From Gloeopeniophorella convolvens (taxonomy: Eukaryota; Basidiomycota; Agaricomycetes; Russulales): DNA of 64,000 bases. The notes below the pieces were generated by a model. It was not told the DNA's origin, made no database searches, and worked only from the letters and a program-made list of their open reading frames with translations. The position numbers were made by a program, and so were the translations under genes. The stretch is from contig WTXD01000063.1 of assembly GCA_022496205.1 (NCBI GenBank), forward strand, positions 62,001 to 126,000, read 5' to 3'. Each line of letters starts with the position of its first letter. The stretch's first letter is position 1. Positions 48,106 to 60,100 of this stretch are shown here, piece by piece.

Positions 48106-49451
48106 CGAAAACATGTGTTGTCTCCAAGTCTTCCTGTTTGGTTCAATCAATATGTCCTGTCGATATCTGTGTAAATTGTAGCTCGATTGTGGAAATGCCC
48201 AACAAACGATTTTGACTCTCATGGTTTCACTTTGGAACTCTAGTTTGGGTGGGTGCATCTCCGCAGGAGCGGCGGACCCTATGGTAGGCTGGTGGTGACT
48301 GATAAGTAGTCGGTTGCGGGATTCCTTTCAGTCATCTTGACAAACCGAACGACCCGGGTCATCTAGAGCCATAGAGTGGCTAGATCAAGTGGGGGGCGAT
48401 TCACGGGCGCAGACAGCTGGCTACTGCAGAAACGTCGAAGCGAAACTTGAGCTTGAACATGTGCACGACACCGCAAAGTCACGGGCCCGCCGCGGTTGGT
48501 TTGGAACTCCGGCCTTCTCTCCGCCTGCGGCTCTTGACGCGTGACGCCTCGTGACGCCGCCGCAATCACCATGCGGGCCGTCACGGTCGCCTGAGGCGTC
48601 CGCACTATGCAGCGTGCGGTGCACTCTCACCAATTCGTGTCTGCAGTGATATTTCCCCAGAACAACTAGGCTATGTATCGGGGCTAACCTCTGTGTGCGC
48701 TACAAGGAGCCAAACCGAATCGATCCGTCGCCGACTGTATGCACCGTTCACACCAGTGCCACGCCTGCCGTCACCCATAGCACAGTCGGCGGATCTGACA
48801 GCTACGCATAGCAAGAGCAGCCCTGTCTTCGATTTCCGATTACCTCCAACTTCCATCCTCACGCACTCATACAGCCTCTTAATAAGCACGCCAGCCTTTC
48901 CCTGCCTTGAGGCTTGGATTGTCAGCCTTTCCGATATCACACCATCCCCTGACTCGCAGCACACGCGGACGATAACAGTTTCCAGGAATGTTCCCTTTGG
49001 CCAAATTGGTGGAGTCTCGGAGGTGGGCGTGTATGATCACACCTTGTATCGGCCATGTGTTGGACCCCTACATTCCTCATACGGTTCAGGACCTGCTGCG
49101 CCGGCATCTCCTGCTTTCACCTGCCGCCAATACTACAACAGCTTTCGATCTTGCGCTGCTCGGGCTGCGTCCTAAGATTCTATCCCTTGGCTGTCATCTT
49201 GGAGGCGGCTAAGCAGGATATCTGGATTTTTGATCCTCACACCATGGCGTGACAACAGGCGGGGATAGCCCCTCGAGGCTCGGTCTTTTCACAATCACCA
49301 TCCATCACTGTTGCATTCGGTCAGGTGATGGGCTTCTGCTAACACAGCCGAACCTCTTGACACGGAGGCTTTGCGGAGGCTTCCACTATAAGACCTTCGG
49401 TCGGTCCCCAACTAAAACTACGACCGTACCACTCAACTCCCCAACGCCATC
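48106..49451. other. Intergenic between the orphan paralogues
   Basis: About 1.35 kb without a supported gene. An ACTATAAGA box near 49388 lies some 60 nt upstream of the second paralogue and may be its TATA box. Confidence 0.4.
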
Positions 49452-50612
49452 ATGTGGTTTCCGCTGAAGCCCGCCCCGAACGCGCAGAGGAAGTACGTCG
49501 ACTTGATCATGCAGGCCTCTGGGAAATGGCCAAACTGGGACCCTCCCAAGACTGTCCAGGTTCGATGGTGTTCTCATGTTTTGACGGGGAAGAGCTGAAG
49601 CGCTGACCGCTTATCCACTGTAGCCTGGCGATTTTGGCTCCGTCGAAGGAGAGACTGGCGAATTCGTCAGTGAAGGGAACATCTACAGCCTCGATGTGAT
49701 CAAGGATTTGGCTGTACAACATCCTATTCGGATCGGGGACCGGGTCGATCGTCACAACATTCACTCATACGAAGTCACTGGAATGGACGCCAGTGTCGAA
49801 CAAGGACTGTGAGTGTGACGTAGCCCAATCATTTTCGCGCCATGCTCACCAGTTTGCAGAGATACAAGTGGGATTCACTGCATCGCCTTGAAGAGCAAAT
49901 GGAAGTTCAGTTCTAAGCGCGGCGCGATTCTGCTGATGCACGAGCCCCAAATGACATACGTCCCGGACGAATTCCTCTCAGAAGTCCTGAAGCGCAAGGA
50001 CATCCTGAAAGACAAGTGCGTTGTCAATCAGGTTTACACCTGTTCGGGATTCTATATGTACCTATCCAACAAAAGTGAGCACCGGTCAGTCCATGTCTGA
50101 TCTGGTGACCTCAAGCATCTTTTGAACAGCGAGAGAGGAGTTGACTGTAAGCTTGCGGACGAGCGTCCCCATCGCAGGACCAGTTTACGGGACACATGGC
50201 GCCAAGATTGGCTGGCACTGCGACCGCTACGCCGGCGTCCAACAGAGCGCATACAACGCCGAATCCAGGTATACGCCCCTCTTCGCAATGAAGACACGCA
50301 AGCGGCGCATGCTCCGGAGAGGCGATCCTATGTCGGGCAAGGAGAAGTAAGCCTCGTCTTTGTTGTCTAAGTTTGCGCTCTGACCCGCCATTGTAGCTGG
50401 GAGGAGACGGACGTTCCCTGGGACGATCTCGACGAGGACGGCGAGCCTGAACCAGAAATCGAGTACTACGACGAGGTGAGAAGTACCGCGTTCTCGGATG
50501 CGCGCAGTCTCGCTCACGATTGTACGTGAAGGACTCGTCTTAGCCGATCGAGGAGGGTGGAGGACCACTTTGGTTCGGGCCTGCTTCCTCGCGCAATACA
50601 ACTGCGCTGTGA
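49452..50612 (+). CDS. Orphan family protein, tandem paralogue 2
   Basis: Paralogue of the gene at 47044; 290 aa. Exons 49452-49559, 49624-49808, 49860-50074, 50130-50346, 50397-50475 and 50544-50612. Shared blocks: QRKYVDLIMQASGKWPNW, PGDFGSVEGETGEFVSEGNIY, ALKSKWKFSSKRGAILLM, MYLSNK, LRTSVP, then WEETDVPWDDLDEDGEPEPE. The first four introns lie at the same positions as in the other copy, which shows a duplication after those introns existed. The C-terminus differs: an added exon (PIEEGGGPLWFGPASSR) replaces the short DSDD end. Function unknown. Confidence 0.8.
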
Positions 50613-50921
50613 CATGCTGGGAAGGAGCTTTGGTTTACTGTTCTGGGGAAGTTCATATCGGGATGCTCCGCGCGTTGCTCAATGGCTTGTACAATTACCA
50701 ATACAATGACTTGTTCCGATATACAGACAATGGAATGTTCACGCCAGAGATACGGCCGATGGCTGTCGGAGCAAGGCCAAGCAATATCACAACCCCAGGT
50801 CGGCTCGTGCCATCAATCAAGAATCGATATGCAAAGCACTGAAACAACAGTAGCAGTCCGCCTTCGTCCATCGTATGTTACTGTTCAAGTAACCCGAACC
50901 GAGGGTCGATGCATCATTAGA
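50613..50921. other. Convergent intergenic spacer
   Basis: Spacer of 309 nt between two 3' ends; nothing recognised. Confidence 0.45.
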
Positions 50922-53394
50922 CTATTCGACGTCAATATTAACAATTTTGATATCTTCGTAAGGCTTGTCCGCCTTGTTGGTCTTGACGTTCTCGATGGCG
51001 TGTACCGTCTCTAGCCCCGACAGCACGCGCCCGAAGATCGTGTGTTTTTTGTCCAGCCACGGCGTCGCGTTCGTCGTAATGAAGAACTGCGAGCCGTTTG
51101 TCCCAGGCCCAGCATTCGCCATGCTGACCGTGTACGGCCTATAAGACAGGCAGGCGCCGCGTCAGTGCGGAAGATCGCACACAGGGGGCAGAAAGCTCAC
51201 CGATCATGCTTCAAGTCGTCGGAAAACTCGTCCTCGAACTCGTTGCCCCAGATGCTCACGCCGCCCGTGCCGTCGCCGAGCGGGTCGCCCGTCTGGATCA
51301 TGAACTTGGGGATCACGCGGTGGAAGATGACGTTGTCGTAGTACCCGCTGCGCGCGTGCCCCATGAAGTTCTCCACCGCCTTGGGCGCCTGCTGCGGGAA
51401 CAGCCGCAGATGCATGTCGCCGAGCGTCGTGTGGATCGTGGCGGACGACGCGAGCGCGGTGCGCGAGGCGGCCGCGGGCGCAGCTGCCGCGATTGTCTGC
51501 TCGTCGCGCGTCGGGCGCTCGTTGAAAATGTCGCGGTCGCCTGATTTCGAGCTTCCGTCCCTGTGCAACACAGCTGGGTCAGAGCAGTTGCGCGGATGTG
51601 AGGTGGGAGGCGTACTCAGGCTCGCTGCGCGTGAACATGTAAAAGCGCTGTCGTTTGAGGCCTGTGCAGAACAGGGTGGGGTCACGCACTGCCTTGTCCG
51701 CGAGGATGGGGTTCGCGGACGCGGCCATCGCCACGGTGGTGAGGCCCCTCTTGGCCGGAGCGCCCTGATACAGACTCAAGTTCATCCAGCGCACAGTCTC
51801 ATCCTTCCCTAGTAGGCGGACAACCCTATTCGTCACGGTGTTCACAACTATATGGAGAACTGAGGACAGTTCAGGCGGGGTAAGTGGGCTGCGCACCTTT
51901 GATTCCTAATAACGACGGATACAGGATGAAGGCCCCACTTTCATCCCACACCACGTTGATCCATGCCCGGGTATCTTTCCATCTGGGCCTGGAAGCTCGA
52001 TTTCCTTTTCCACGCAAGGCGCCGGCCGAATTCCATGTCCTCCACCCTGTACACGGCTGTGCCCGCCTGCTGCATCTCTTGGATGGCGGCGAGCGACTCG
52101 TCGTACTTCCTTGTCATCTTGCCTGTTAGGAAGGAGAAGATGCGGATCTGCCTGTCGGGCAGAGAGAACGTGACGAAGGATAATGAGTCTGGTGACAGTG
52201 TGATACATGTTGGTGTTGATCTCGACTGCGGTGCATGGTGAGAGGTGGTGGTAGCATTGAGGGCATAGGACCCACCTTCTTGAATTCGTACAGGTCAGTC
52301 TGACTCTTGAATGACCATAATTCAGGCACATTCGTCGGTAATTCAAAGCCCTCGCTCGGTCTCCAGTACTCGATGAAGCCGCTGTCGTCTGCAGAGATGA
52401 CGCAGTCGAATCTGTCGCTGTACTAACCAAGGGGTCAATCTTTCCACGCAGAAAAAATCGGTCAACGACGCACGCTTAATAAATGAACAGGCGACCGATG
52501 GAGCTTGTCTAAAGTTTCCAACGGCGTCCCATCCCCACGGCCATCGTATAGTCGAATTGTACCCGAACTCTCCTCGGACCTATTATGCTGTCAGTGTCGA
52601 TGAGAGCCATCCATGAGAGGGACCATACACCGCGAGAATCCCCTGCGCCTGGCCTCTCCGATGCACCCAACAGCATGCCTTCGGCATGAACCCGAGCTTT
52701 ATCATGTTGATCATATCTTCGCAACGCGTTCAATATCAGGACACGCATGCGCCATCGAGCAGCCGCAGGACGCAGACGACGCACCAAAGTTCACGACGTC
52801 GAAAACCTTTGCGTTCCCGTCCTCCGCAATGCTCGCAAACAGCTGGCCATCTGCACTCGCAGAACACCTACGATGGGTGACATGTGCGCCCGGTAGTGCT
52901 TGACGAACTCGATGCCCTGGTCCTGCTTCTTCCATAGCTTCAGGTGTCCGTCAGTCGAGGTTGTAATGATGAACTCCGTGCTGCCTCGCCATCCCAGCGT
53001 GAGCGCGCCAGGCTAGGGTGAGGATGGTTGTCGCACGCACCGAGTAACGACTGCAAAGTTGATCACGTCGCGGTGCATGAAGCTCTTGTGGTATCGGTCT
53101 GCGTTCGGCAGATGGTCCAGGTACAGCCGTTCATGAGGGAGCACTGCGCACAACGTTCGCGCTCAGCTTTCTTCGACCCGCGAGCGTCAACGAGCATTGC
53201 GCACCTTTCCGCTTCTTTTTCGCCGCTGTAGAGGCAGCGGCGCCCTCCGGCATGGGCATCGGCCCCACGTCGTCGTCGCTGTCGTCGTCCTGCACCGCGG
53301 GCGGCGGGTCCATTTCAGTGTCCTCTGCAGGTTCGGCCTCGCCATTGCGGGCGCGCTTGCCGAGGACGGACGCGTCTTGTTCAGAGTCGGACAT
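50922..53394 (-). CDS. PPWD1: WD40-repeat cyclophilin (PPWD1 type), with three frame breaks
   Basis: Peptidyl-prolyl isomerase with N-terminal WD40 repeats, a spliceosome-associated class. Ten exons: 53205-53394, 53041-53143, 52785-52980, 52629-52716, 52474-52579, 52276-52422, 51897-52225, 51616-51847, 51201-51560, 50922-51138; about 656 aa. The start is acidic with a KKKRK basic end. The WD part reads [37 protein letters not shown] and [17 protein letters not shown]; a D-M-E-F-G-R-R-L block follows. The cyclophilin domain has [37 protein letters not shown] and [12 protein letters not shown]. Three places (about 52864, 52012 and 51966) each lack one base: family-like protein continues in a new frame. 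With three bases restored the exons sum to 1971 nt. As written the gene is broken. Confidence 0.85.
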
Positions 53395-53548
53395 GGTTGT
53401 ACGTCCGAGCGTGTCCCCGCGTTGCTTCAACTTCACACGATGACGTAAAGACGCCCGTCAAATCAGTTTCGCGGGCGACTCTTTGTCCGACATTAGGGAC
53501 TGCTTTCGCAGAGATACAGTGTACATATCCAGGTCTAGATCCTAGTAG
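53395..53548. promoter_or_regulatory. Short spacer and PPWD1 promoter
   Basis: 154 nt between the AN1 gene stop and the PPWD1-type gene ATG, both on the minus strand. No motif recognised. Confidence 0.35.
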
Positions 53549-54820
53549 CTACATGACAACGCAGTCTTTATCCCCGTGGCCGTGCGCTCGTTCAGCCTCC
53601 AGAGACGCCAAAATTACTTTCTCATCTTCGCTCAGCAGCTGCGGGTAAGAGTTAACCTGTGAGTCCACGGCAATGCAACATAAAAAACACTCACGCCCTT
53701 CTGAGCCCGGGCCCGCATGGCACGAAGTTGGCTCTCCTTCTCCTGTTTCGAACGCCTATCAAAATACACAAACGTCAAGCAGACGCGAACATCGGTCGGG
53801 GTATGAATGAGTTGAAGTCAATGATGGGTTTGGATGGTGATTTGGGAAGGTGATTGTCCGAAGGGTCAGTGACGGCATTAGTAGGGGCATTGTTGGGAGT
53901 ATCCAAGTAGGTTTAGTATTGGAAGATGGGAGGGCGGGAGACCTATAGCGTCATGAGAAGTCACCGAGGAGAATTGGTGAGGGCATTGCTTACCTGTCCG
54001 TCTTCGAGAAAGGGTTGTGGACTGACTTTGAGCTAGAAGCTACAGCACCGAGGATGGGGTGGCCTTGGAAGCTGCTGCCTTCACGGAAGACGAAGGGTCG
54101 ACGGCCTTGGCGGGGGTCTTGGCCGATGATGGGGATACCACAGTGTTCACAGACGCCGCGGCGCGCCTCATGGTTGCGAACGCAGCTGCGGTGTGTGCAG
54201 AGCCCTGAGAGCTCGCTTTGCTCGGTGTGCCTGAGCCGATGCAGGGGTGCTAGATGCTGCGAGGGAAGAGCAGTTGTGTGAACTCGGGAAGCGATGCTCT
54301 GACAGAACTTCTGGCGGCATTTCTGCGTTGCGCACCTATGTCAACCAAACGGCCTCACATTCGGGGATTCACGGACTCACATCACACTGGATCTGCGCGA
54401 TCAAGACTTTGCCGCACTTGGGTTTCGAGCACTTCGGTGTCGCGTTAGCCTTCCGAGACCGGCCAGTCATGACAGAACAGTCCACGGTGAGATGACGCTC
54501 CATCCTGATATTGGGATCCTCGCCCGGAGGAATGGGAACAGGCTCATTGCAGAGTGGGCCTGTGTGCAAGTTATTCAGTTGATACTGGGTTAGCCAGCAA
54601 TGTGCTCACAATCCGGAGCTACCCTGTTGAACTTAGTTTCGTCATAGCGGGGGCAGGTGTGGGAGGCAGGCTTGAAGTGGTCGGCACAGAAGGATTCTGC
54701 GCAGTGTTGACATTTGAACGGCAAAAAGTCAACCAGGTGGCAGGACGGGTGAGCGCATTGGCGACCCACAGACAGCATCTGCTGATCGCGGTCTGGGGTG
54801 GGAGTAGCTGAGCTGGACAT
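53549..54820 (-). CDS. AN1-type zinc-finger protein ending in a CaaX box, with three frame breaks
   Basis: Two AN1 zinc fingers as in ZFAND2/Cuz1-type proteins, which work with Cdc48/p97 and the proteasome. Exons 54610-54820, 54381-54559, 53994-54322, 53695-53755, 53549-53638; about 290 aa. Finger 1: CAHPSCHLVDFLPFKCQHC, then FCADHFKPASHTC. Finger 2: CSKPKC, IQCDKCRQKFC, EHRFPSSHNC. The end reads SVHNPFSKTDRRSKQEKESQ and KGLLSEDEKVILASLEAE, and the last four residues are CVVM, a prenylation-type CaaX. Single bases are missing at about 54301, 54235 and 54055; together they return to the starting frame and the corrected sum is 873 nt. Intron 3 (53756-53993) is 238 nt, far longer than any other in the window. 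Confidence 0.82.
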
Positions 54821-55151
54821 CGTAGCGGGGTGTGTGATAGAGAAGGAAAGCAAGCCAAAAAGGGGCGGGGTATATAAAGGTTGAGTCCGACTATTATAGT
54901 CAGCCTCGAGGAGGACGCGCGTCCAACAAGACGTGAATGTTCCAGGAGAGTCGCCGATGGTTGCGCGGCCGGGCTCGGACTCGGACTCGGGCTGTGGTCT
55001 CGGACGTATGTGCCTCCGTTCCGGTGCCACGTGCTCAGCGCGCTCAAGTGCCCATTTCGTGCTCGTTTCGGCCGATGCGCTGCACAGCACTGCAGCAGGC
55101 GCGCACATTGCATGTCGAGTCATCGCGTTCTCTGCCTTAATCGCAACCATC
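54821..55151. promoter_or_regulatory. Divergent promoter, AN1 gene / histidine phosphatase
   Basis: 331 nt between divergent ATGs. A TATATAAAG box at 54871-54879 is oriented for the plus strand but lies only about 50 nt upstream of the AN1 start, so its owner is unclear. Confidence 0.45.
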
Positions 55152-56358
55152 ATGGCTCCCTCTGTCATCGTCACCTTTGTGAGTGTTGTGAAAACGCAGC
55201 ATTCCCTGGGCTGAACCGCCCCATCCACTCCCATAGGTCCGGCATGGGGAGTCTACAGATAATCTGGTACGCCGGATCCTGCTTGGCCTTACGCAGAGCG
55301 CTAAATATTATCTAGCTCTCGGTATGGGCAGGCTGGAAAGATGCACCTCTCTCAAATCATGGTGTGTGATGGCGATATCCTGTACACCGTTGGACGTAGC
55401 TGACCTCCCCCAAGGCATGAACGTACGTCCTTGTCGAAGGACACCCACGCTTCTGCCTTAACGCAACCGCGTGGACAGCAAGCGCGCGCCCTCGGTGGAT
55501 TCTTCGCCGACACACACTTCACTGCCATACACGCGTCGGATCTGAAGCGGGCGTTCACGACCGCGCAGGCCATCTATGATGGGCAGAAGGACCCAAAGCC
55601 AAGCTTCGACTCGTCAAAGCTTCTTCGCGAACAGCACTTTGGAACCGCGGAGGGAAAGCCGTGGTCGTATGAGACCCAACCAGGACTGACTCTTGAGGAG
55701 CATATGGCGAAAGGCATATACCCCGTGCTGTATGAGGACGACGAAAGGTTCCCCGAAGGAGAGAGCCTCAACGAACTCGCCGCACGGGCGCGTCAGGCAA
55801 TTGAGGAGCTCGTGCTCCCCCACGCATGGCAAGCCGCAAAGGATGGACAGACTGGTGTCAACATCGCGGTTGTCAGCCATGGCCTGTGCATAAGCCGACT
55901 AATTTCCGAGCTGCTCAAGAAAAGCGCGAAACCGATCCAAGGCAGCGACTACCGTGGTTTGTTGAACACCGCCTGGACACGAGTCACCATCGATATTGAG
56001 GTGCGGACGGTTCACAGAGGTGATGTTGATCGATTGATGCCGACGCTATACAGAACGCACAAGACGGAGAGCCAATATACGTTGACAAGGAACCCCCGCT
56101 CCTAGCCATGCGTGTCACGGACGTGAACCGCCATTCGCACATTGATGATATCGTACGACGCCTTCCTGTCCATTCCGTCAACTTGCTGACTTGTAGCAGA
56201 AACGCCAGGGGGGAGGCATCGGAAGTGCGGCGTACGACCCCAACCAGAAGGATATACGCGCGTTCTTTGGAGGAAAGACAGAAGCGCTACCTGTCTCCGA
56301 GAGCAATGCTCATGACGAGGTTGTCGGCGCAGAAGACGGTAGCAAGGCGAGCCTATAG
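55152..56358 (+). CDS. Histidine phosphatase superfamily protein (phosphoglycerate mutase-like)
   Basis: Cofactor-independent of name: a branch-1 histidine phosphatase fold, 296 aa. Exons 55152-55178, 55237-55266, 55316-55361, 55415-55422, 55479-56000, 56054-56152, 56200-56358, all in phase. The start MAPSVIVTFVRHGESTDNL holds the catalytic RHG (residues 11-13); WAGWKDAPLSNHGMNQARAL follows, HASDLKRAFTTAQAIYDG is the second phosphate-pocket segment, and VVSHGLCISRLI carries the second histidine. The C-terminal tail (VTDVNRHSHIDDIKRQGGG, then DIRAFFGGK) is a fungal extension that looks like a small motif after the domain. Exon 4 is 8 nt. Substrate cannot be told from motifs; family members dephosphorylate sugars or proteins. 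Confidence 0.88.
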
Positions 56359-56583
56359 ATGGATTCGTAGAAGTTCCGGTGATTTGTAGACACTACTACA
56401 TCTCGATGAATACTGTGAGACAGGAAATTAGATGCGATGGTTGTCATAGGTGCTCGACTCTAGAGGTCCACTATCTGTCTGCAAAGGGTGCATCTCGCGA
56501 TGAGAACGAGTTAGAAGACGCGGACAAGAGCTTACCACGTACCTGGTTGAGAAACGATCAAAGCCAAGTCCTCCTCAGCATCC
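56359..56583. other. Convergent intergenic spacer
   Basis: 225 nt between two 3' ends, no feature recognised. Confidence 0.4.
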
Positions 56584-56926
56584 TCAGCTGTATGGCATGA
56601 GCTTCTTGAGCTTCGCTGTCTGAGACGGGCTCGAGTATGCAGTCAACGAAAGTTTGTTCTTCCTCCCTGGCCGCTTGGTGACATTAAGTGGGAATGGCCT
56701 GCATGTGCCTGCAATGTCAAAGGAAGTGTCATTGCTCAGCGAGAAAGAGAGCCTGAACGGTGCTGACGCGCTTGAAGGCACCCGAAGCCAACGCCCGCCA
56801 CCGCTTTTTCGTGCCCGAGTGCGTCTTCAGCTTCGGGAAGCCAAGAGTTGCAGAAGAGGAGAAGAGGCGCGGCGACGACGCGACAAGCTGGCACGCCGTG
56901 GAGAAGAACGAGAAGGGGAAGACCAT
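56584..56926 (-). CDS. MRPL35: Mitochondrial ribosomal protein bL35m, one frame break
   Basis: Large-subunit mitoribosome protein, about 94 aa. Exon 1 (56768-56926) gives MVFPFSFFSTACQLV, a Ser/Arg presequence, then GFPKLKTHSGTKKRWR and ASGAFKR, the L35 start. After a 59-nt intron, exon 2 (56584-56708) gives AHAGHSHL and NVTKRPGRKNKLSLTAYSS, then TAKLKKLMPYS. Between HSHL and NVTK the frame slips by one base at about 56688 (one nucleotide missing, for example a C). The exon sum is 284, one short of a multiple of three. Both blocks are plainly bL35, so the gene is real and the break is either a sequence error or a recent lesion. Confidence 0.85.
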
Positions 56927-57191
56927 GGTTCGCGCGCGCACGCTGTGCCAGTCACTGAGCGCGAGTCCGAGTTTGAGGGGTAAGGAGAGGCCGGAAGTCC
57001 GCCCCGTCGTTCCGCACCTGCGAGCGCTTACATGCCCGTATTACCTAATGATACTCACCCTTGGGTGCGGTGTCTGTCCTCGGCACCAGCCACTCAAACG
57101 TCGAACAAACCACCACCAGAACACACAGTAGCCCGCTGTCAATACATCTGGACAGCGCTCAAGTATCTGTCGCCGATAAATCACTGCGATC
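56927..57191. promoter_or_regulatory. Divergent promoter, bL35m / UFD2
   Basis: 265 nt between divergent start codons. No TATA box recognised. Confidence 0.45.
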
Positions 57192-60100
57192 ATGAGCGGG
57201 AGCCAGCCATTGACCAATCCCACCGACGATGCGGACCGCGTACGCGTCACGTCTATGCACACTCAGGACGGCGCTGACTGACACGCTCGTAGATCCGCAT
57301 GAAGCGCCTCGCAAAGCTGCAGGCATCATCCGCGGGCACATCCCCAACCCCATCGACGTCTGCATCTCCCGTGCCACCTCCCGCGCCGTCTCCTAAGCCT
57401 AAGCCTGCTCCCGCGCCGGCGCCGAAGCTTGTGGCAGCGCCGCCTCTCCCAGCGCCGGTCCCGCTGAAGAGGAAGGCACCCGCTGCGCCTCCCCCGTTCA
57501 GCTATGATGAATGGGAGAACGACGCCATCGGCCAGGTCTTCCAGGTCACTCTCGACGTGCGTTCGGTTCTCCCATCGTGATTAACTGCGCATGGTGCTAA
57601 TCGTCGAGCAACAGCCTGCGGTCGCGATGCAGAGGGACTTCGAGTATGTGTGGCTGAAATCTGCTGTCGAGAATGAATCATCAGATGGTATGTGCAATAC
57701 GCGCCGATGTGCTCTAATCTCATAGAGTTGCCACCGTCCAGGCAACCTTCGCTTGAACGTCGACAACCTCGAGTCGGTTGTAATCGCTCGCCTCGAGTTG
57801 AACCCAGAGTCTCCTGAGTAAGCAGTCACCCTTGTGTGGTTGTGTTGTCTCTGACAGGTCATAGCCATGATGAAGACTATCGACTGTTCCTATCTAAGAT
57901 CCCAGGCAACCAGACGGTCTTCGAATACTTATCTGGCAGTTGGAAGAGACTCAACAGCGCAAAATCTGCGCTCTTGAAGCGGGTATGTTGCATTTATACT
58001 TTGGAACGTTGACCTCCAATGACATGCTGTAGGGCCATCCACCAGTGACCATTCAGAAGGCTCTAGAGTTGGAAGAGAAGATGCGCCATTTGATCGTCAG
58101 TTACATAGGGATCAATTTCCAAGCCCCGGACGCATTTTATGCGCCGGCCAGGTTCGTGTCCTTCTCCGAAAGCTGACTGCCTTCTAACCCAAGGTCAACA
58201 GTAAAGAAGTTGGCCCGCAGGAGCTCGTCAATGTCTTGGTATCCCTGTCTGCCCTGTCCACTGGGATGTTTGGCGGCTCCATAGCATCTCCTAACAGCCT
58301 CACAGATGTCGAGATCCCGCAACTCCTGCAAGAAATCGTTCAGCGGTTTGAGCCTGAGGATGGCCTCACAGAGGTGCTAGGACCTGTCGCGACCAAGTTG
58401 CTTTTCCACCCGTGTCTCTTCCGACAGGAGGGCCTCGCTGCAAGTGACGCGCAGTGGCGGGGCGTCCTCACTGGCCTGGAGGCACTCGTTGGGAATAAAC
58501 AAATCGCGATTATGATCACCAAGCTGGACGATTGGAATCCTCCAGATGCTACCGCAGTCACATTTGAGACGAGAAGTCTGATGGGCCCTCTTCTCCGCCT
58601 GAGCGTCTTCTCTTGGGAGTGGGTGAGTGTAAGATTAAGACATTATCTACCATGACACTGACGCCTGCGGCCAGCCATACCTCACCAAGATGTACTTCTC
58701 AAATGCAGACGACCGCCCAGCAACGGACGCTGAATCCGCACGAAACAGCTTACGAGGAACGCTAAAAACCTTACAGGTAACGATGAGGCATGTGCTGTTC
58801 GAGAGTCGTGTGCTCAACCCACTGTAGTCGATGCTCTTCCAGATCTTCAACTCCATTGTCAGAGCCTCGCCGGAGAGCCGAGAGGCAGTGCTGGCGTACT
58901 TCTCTCGCATCGTTTCTCTCAACCTGAAGAGAGCAGGTATGCAGGTATGTCCGTTCACGGATCCGTACGGTCATATTTTGGCTCACCTTCCCTTTGAGGT
59001 TGACCCCAAGACGGTGGCTACTGACAGTTTCATGACGAACACGCATGTCGTCCTTCTGCGCTTTGCCGAGCCCTTCATGGATGCACAGTATACCAAGGTA
59101 GGCATGTGGCATATTCGTCCTACATGTCTAAAATCGGGTCCTCAGATAAATAAGATCGATCCTCTGTACTACGCGCATTCATCGCGGATTGACGTAAAGG
59201 AAGAGACTCGGATTAATGCCACGAGCGAGGAGACAGCAGAATGGGAAAATGCTCATCGTTTGGCGCCCGGTCAGTGACCCCGTGGGAGTCGCCGTAGCAT
59301 ATACTGACACTGTTTAGGTGCCTCACCACCTAATTTCATCTCTGATATCTTTTATCTTGCGCTCGCCACCGGGCATTATGGCCTTCAAAAGACAATACAG
59401 ACTTTTGATGACCTCAGCAAAGAACTTGACGAGGTGAAGAAGCATCTCGACAATATCACTGCAGACAATTCTTGGATTGGGGCAAGTTTCTGACATCATG
59501 TTCCTCATCTCCTGCTGATGGCAAAGTCCAGACTCCAATTCAAGCGCGTGTGGAAGCTGCCATCAAGCAGATGAAGGTTCGTCGAATGCGTAATAATCGC
59601 GCAAGGTTGAGACTGAAAGGTCTCTAGGGCGAGATTGATAGAATTCAGTCTGCTCAAATGGCCGGAATCACGCAGCTCTATGACCCAGAATTCCTCTTCC
59701 GGAGCAATACCTTCACTTCCTTCGTTACAACCTGGCTTATTCGTTACGCTGACCCAAAGAAAGCACATCCGAACTCCATCGTGGAGTGCGTGCGGGTTCT
59801 CTTTCTCCGCTTCTCCCCTAATCCTTGTGCGTCAGGTTGCCTCTCCCCAAGGAGGTGCCTTTCGAATTCAGAGTCCTCCCGGAGTATGTCCTCGAAGATA
59901 TCATTGATTGGTACTTCTTCGCCGTCAGGCACGTCCACATTTTAGTGGCAGTCTGAGAACCCAGCTGAATCAGCCCTTTCTCAGGCACGTACCAACTAGC
60001 CTTGAGCTGACCGGAAAAGAGGAGGTCCTAGTCTTCACGCTTACTTTCATGCTCTCGACGTGGTGGATCAAGAACCCATTCCTGAAGAACAAAATTATCG

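Noticed and set aside
53013..53040. 28-nt intron in the PPWD1-type gene
   Set aside because: Too short and out of phase; the acceptor at 52981 gives 60 nt and the expected WD40 sequence.
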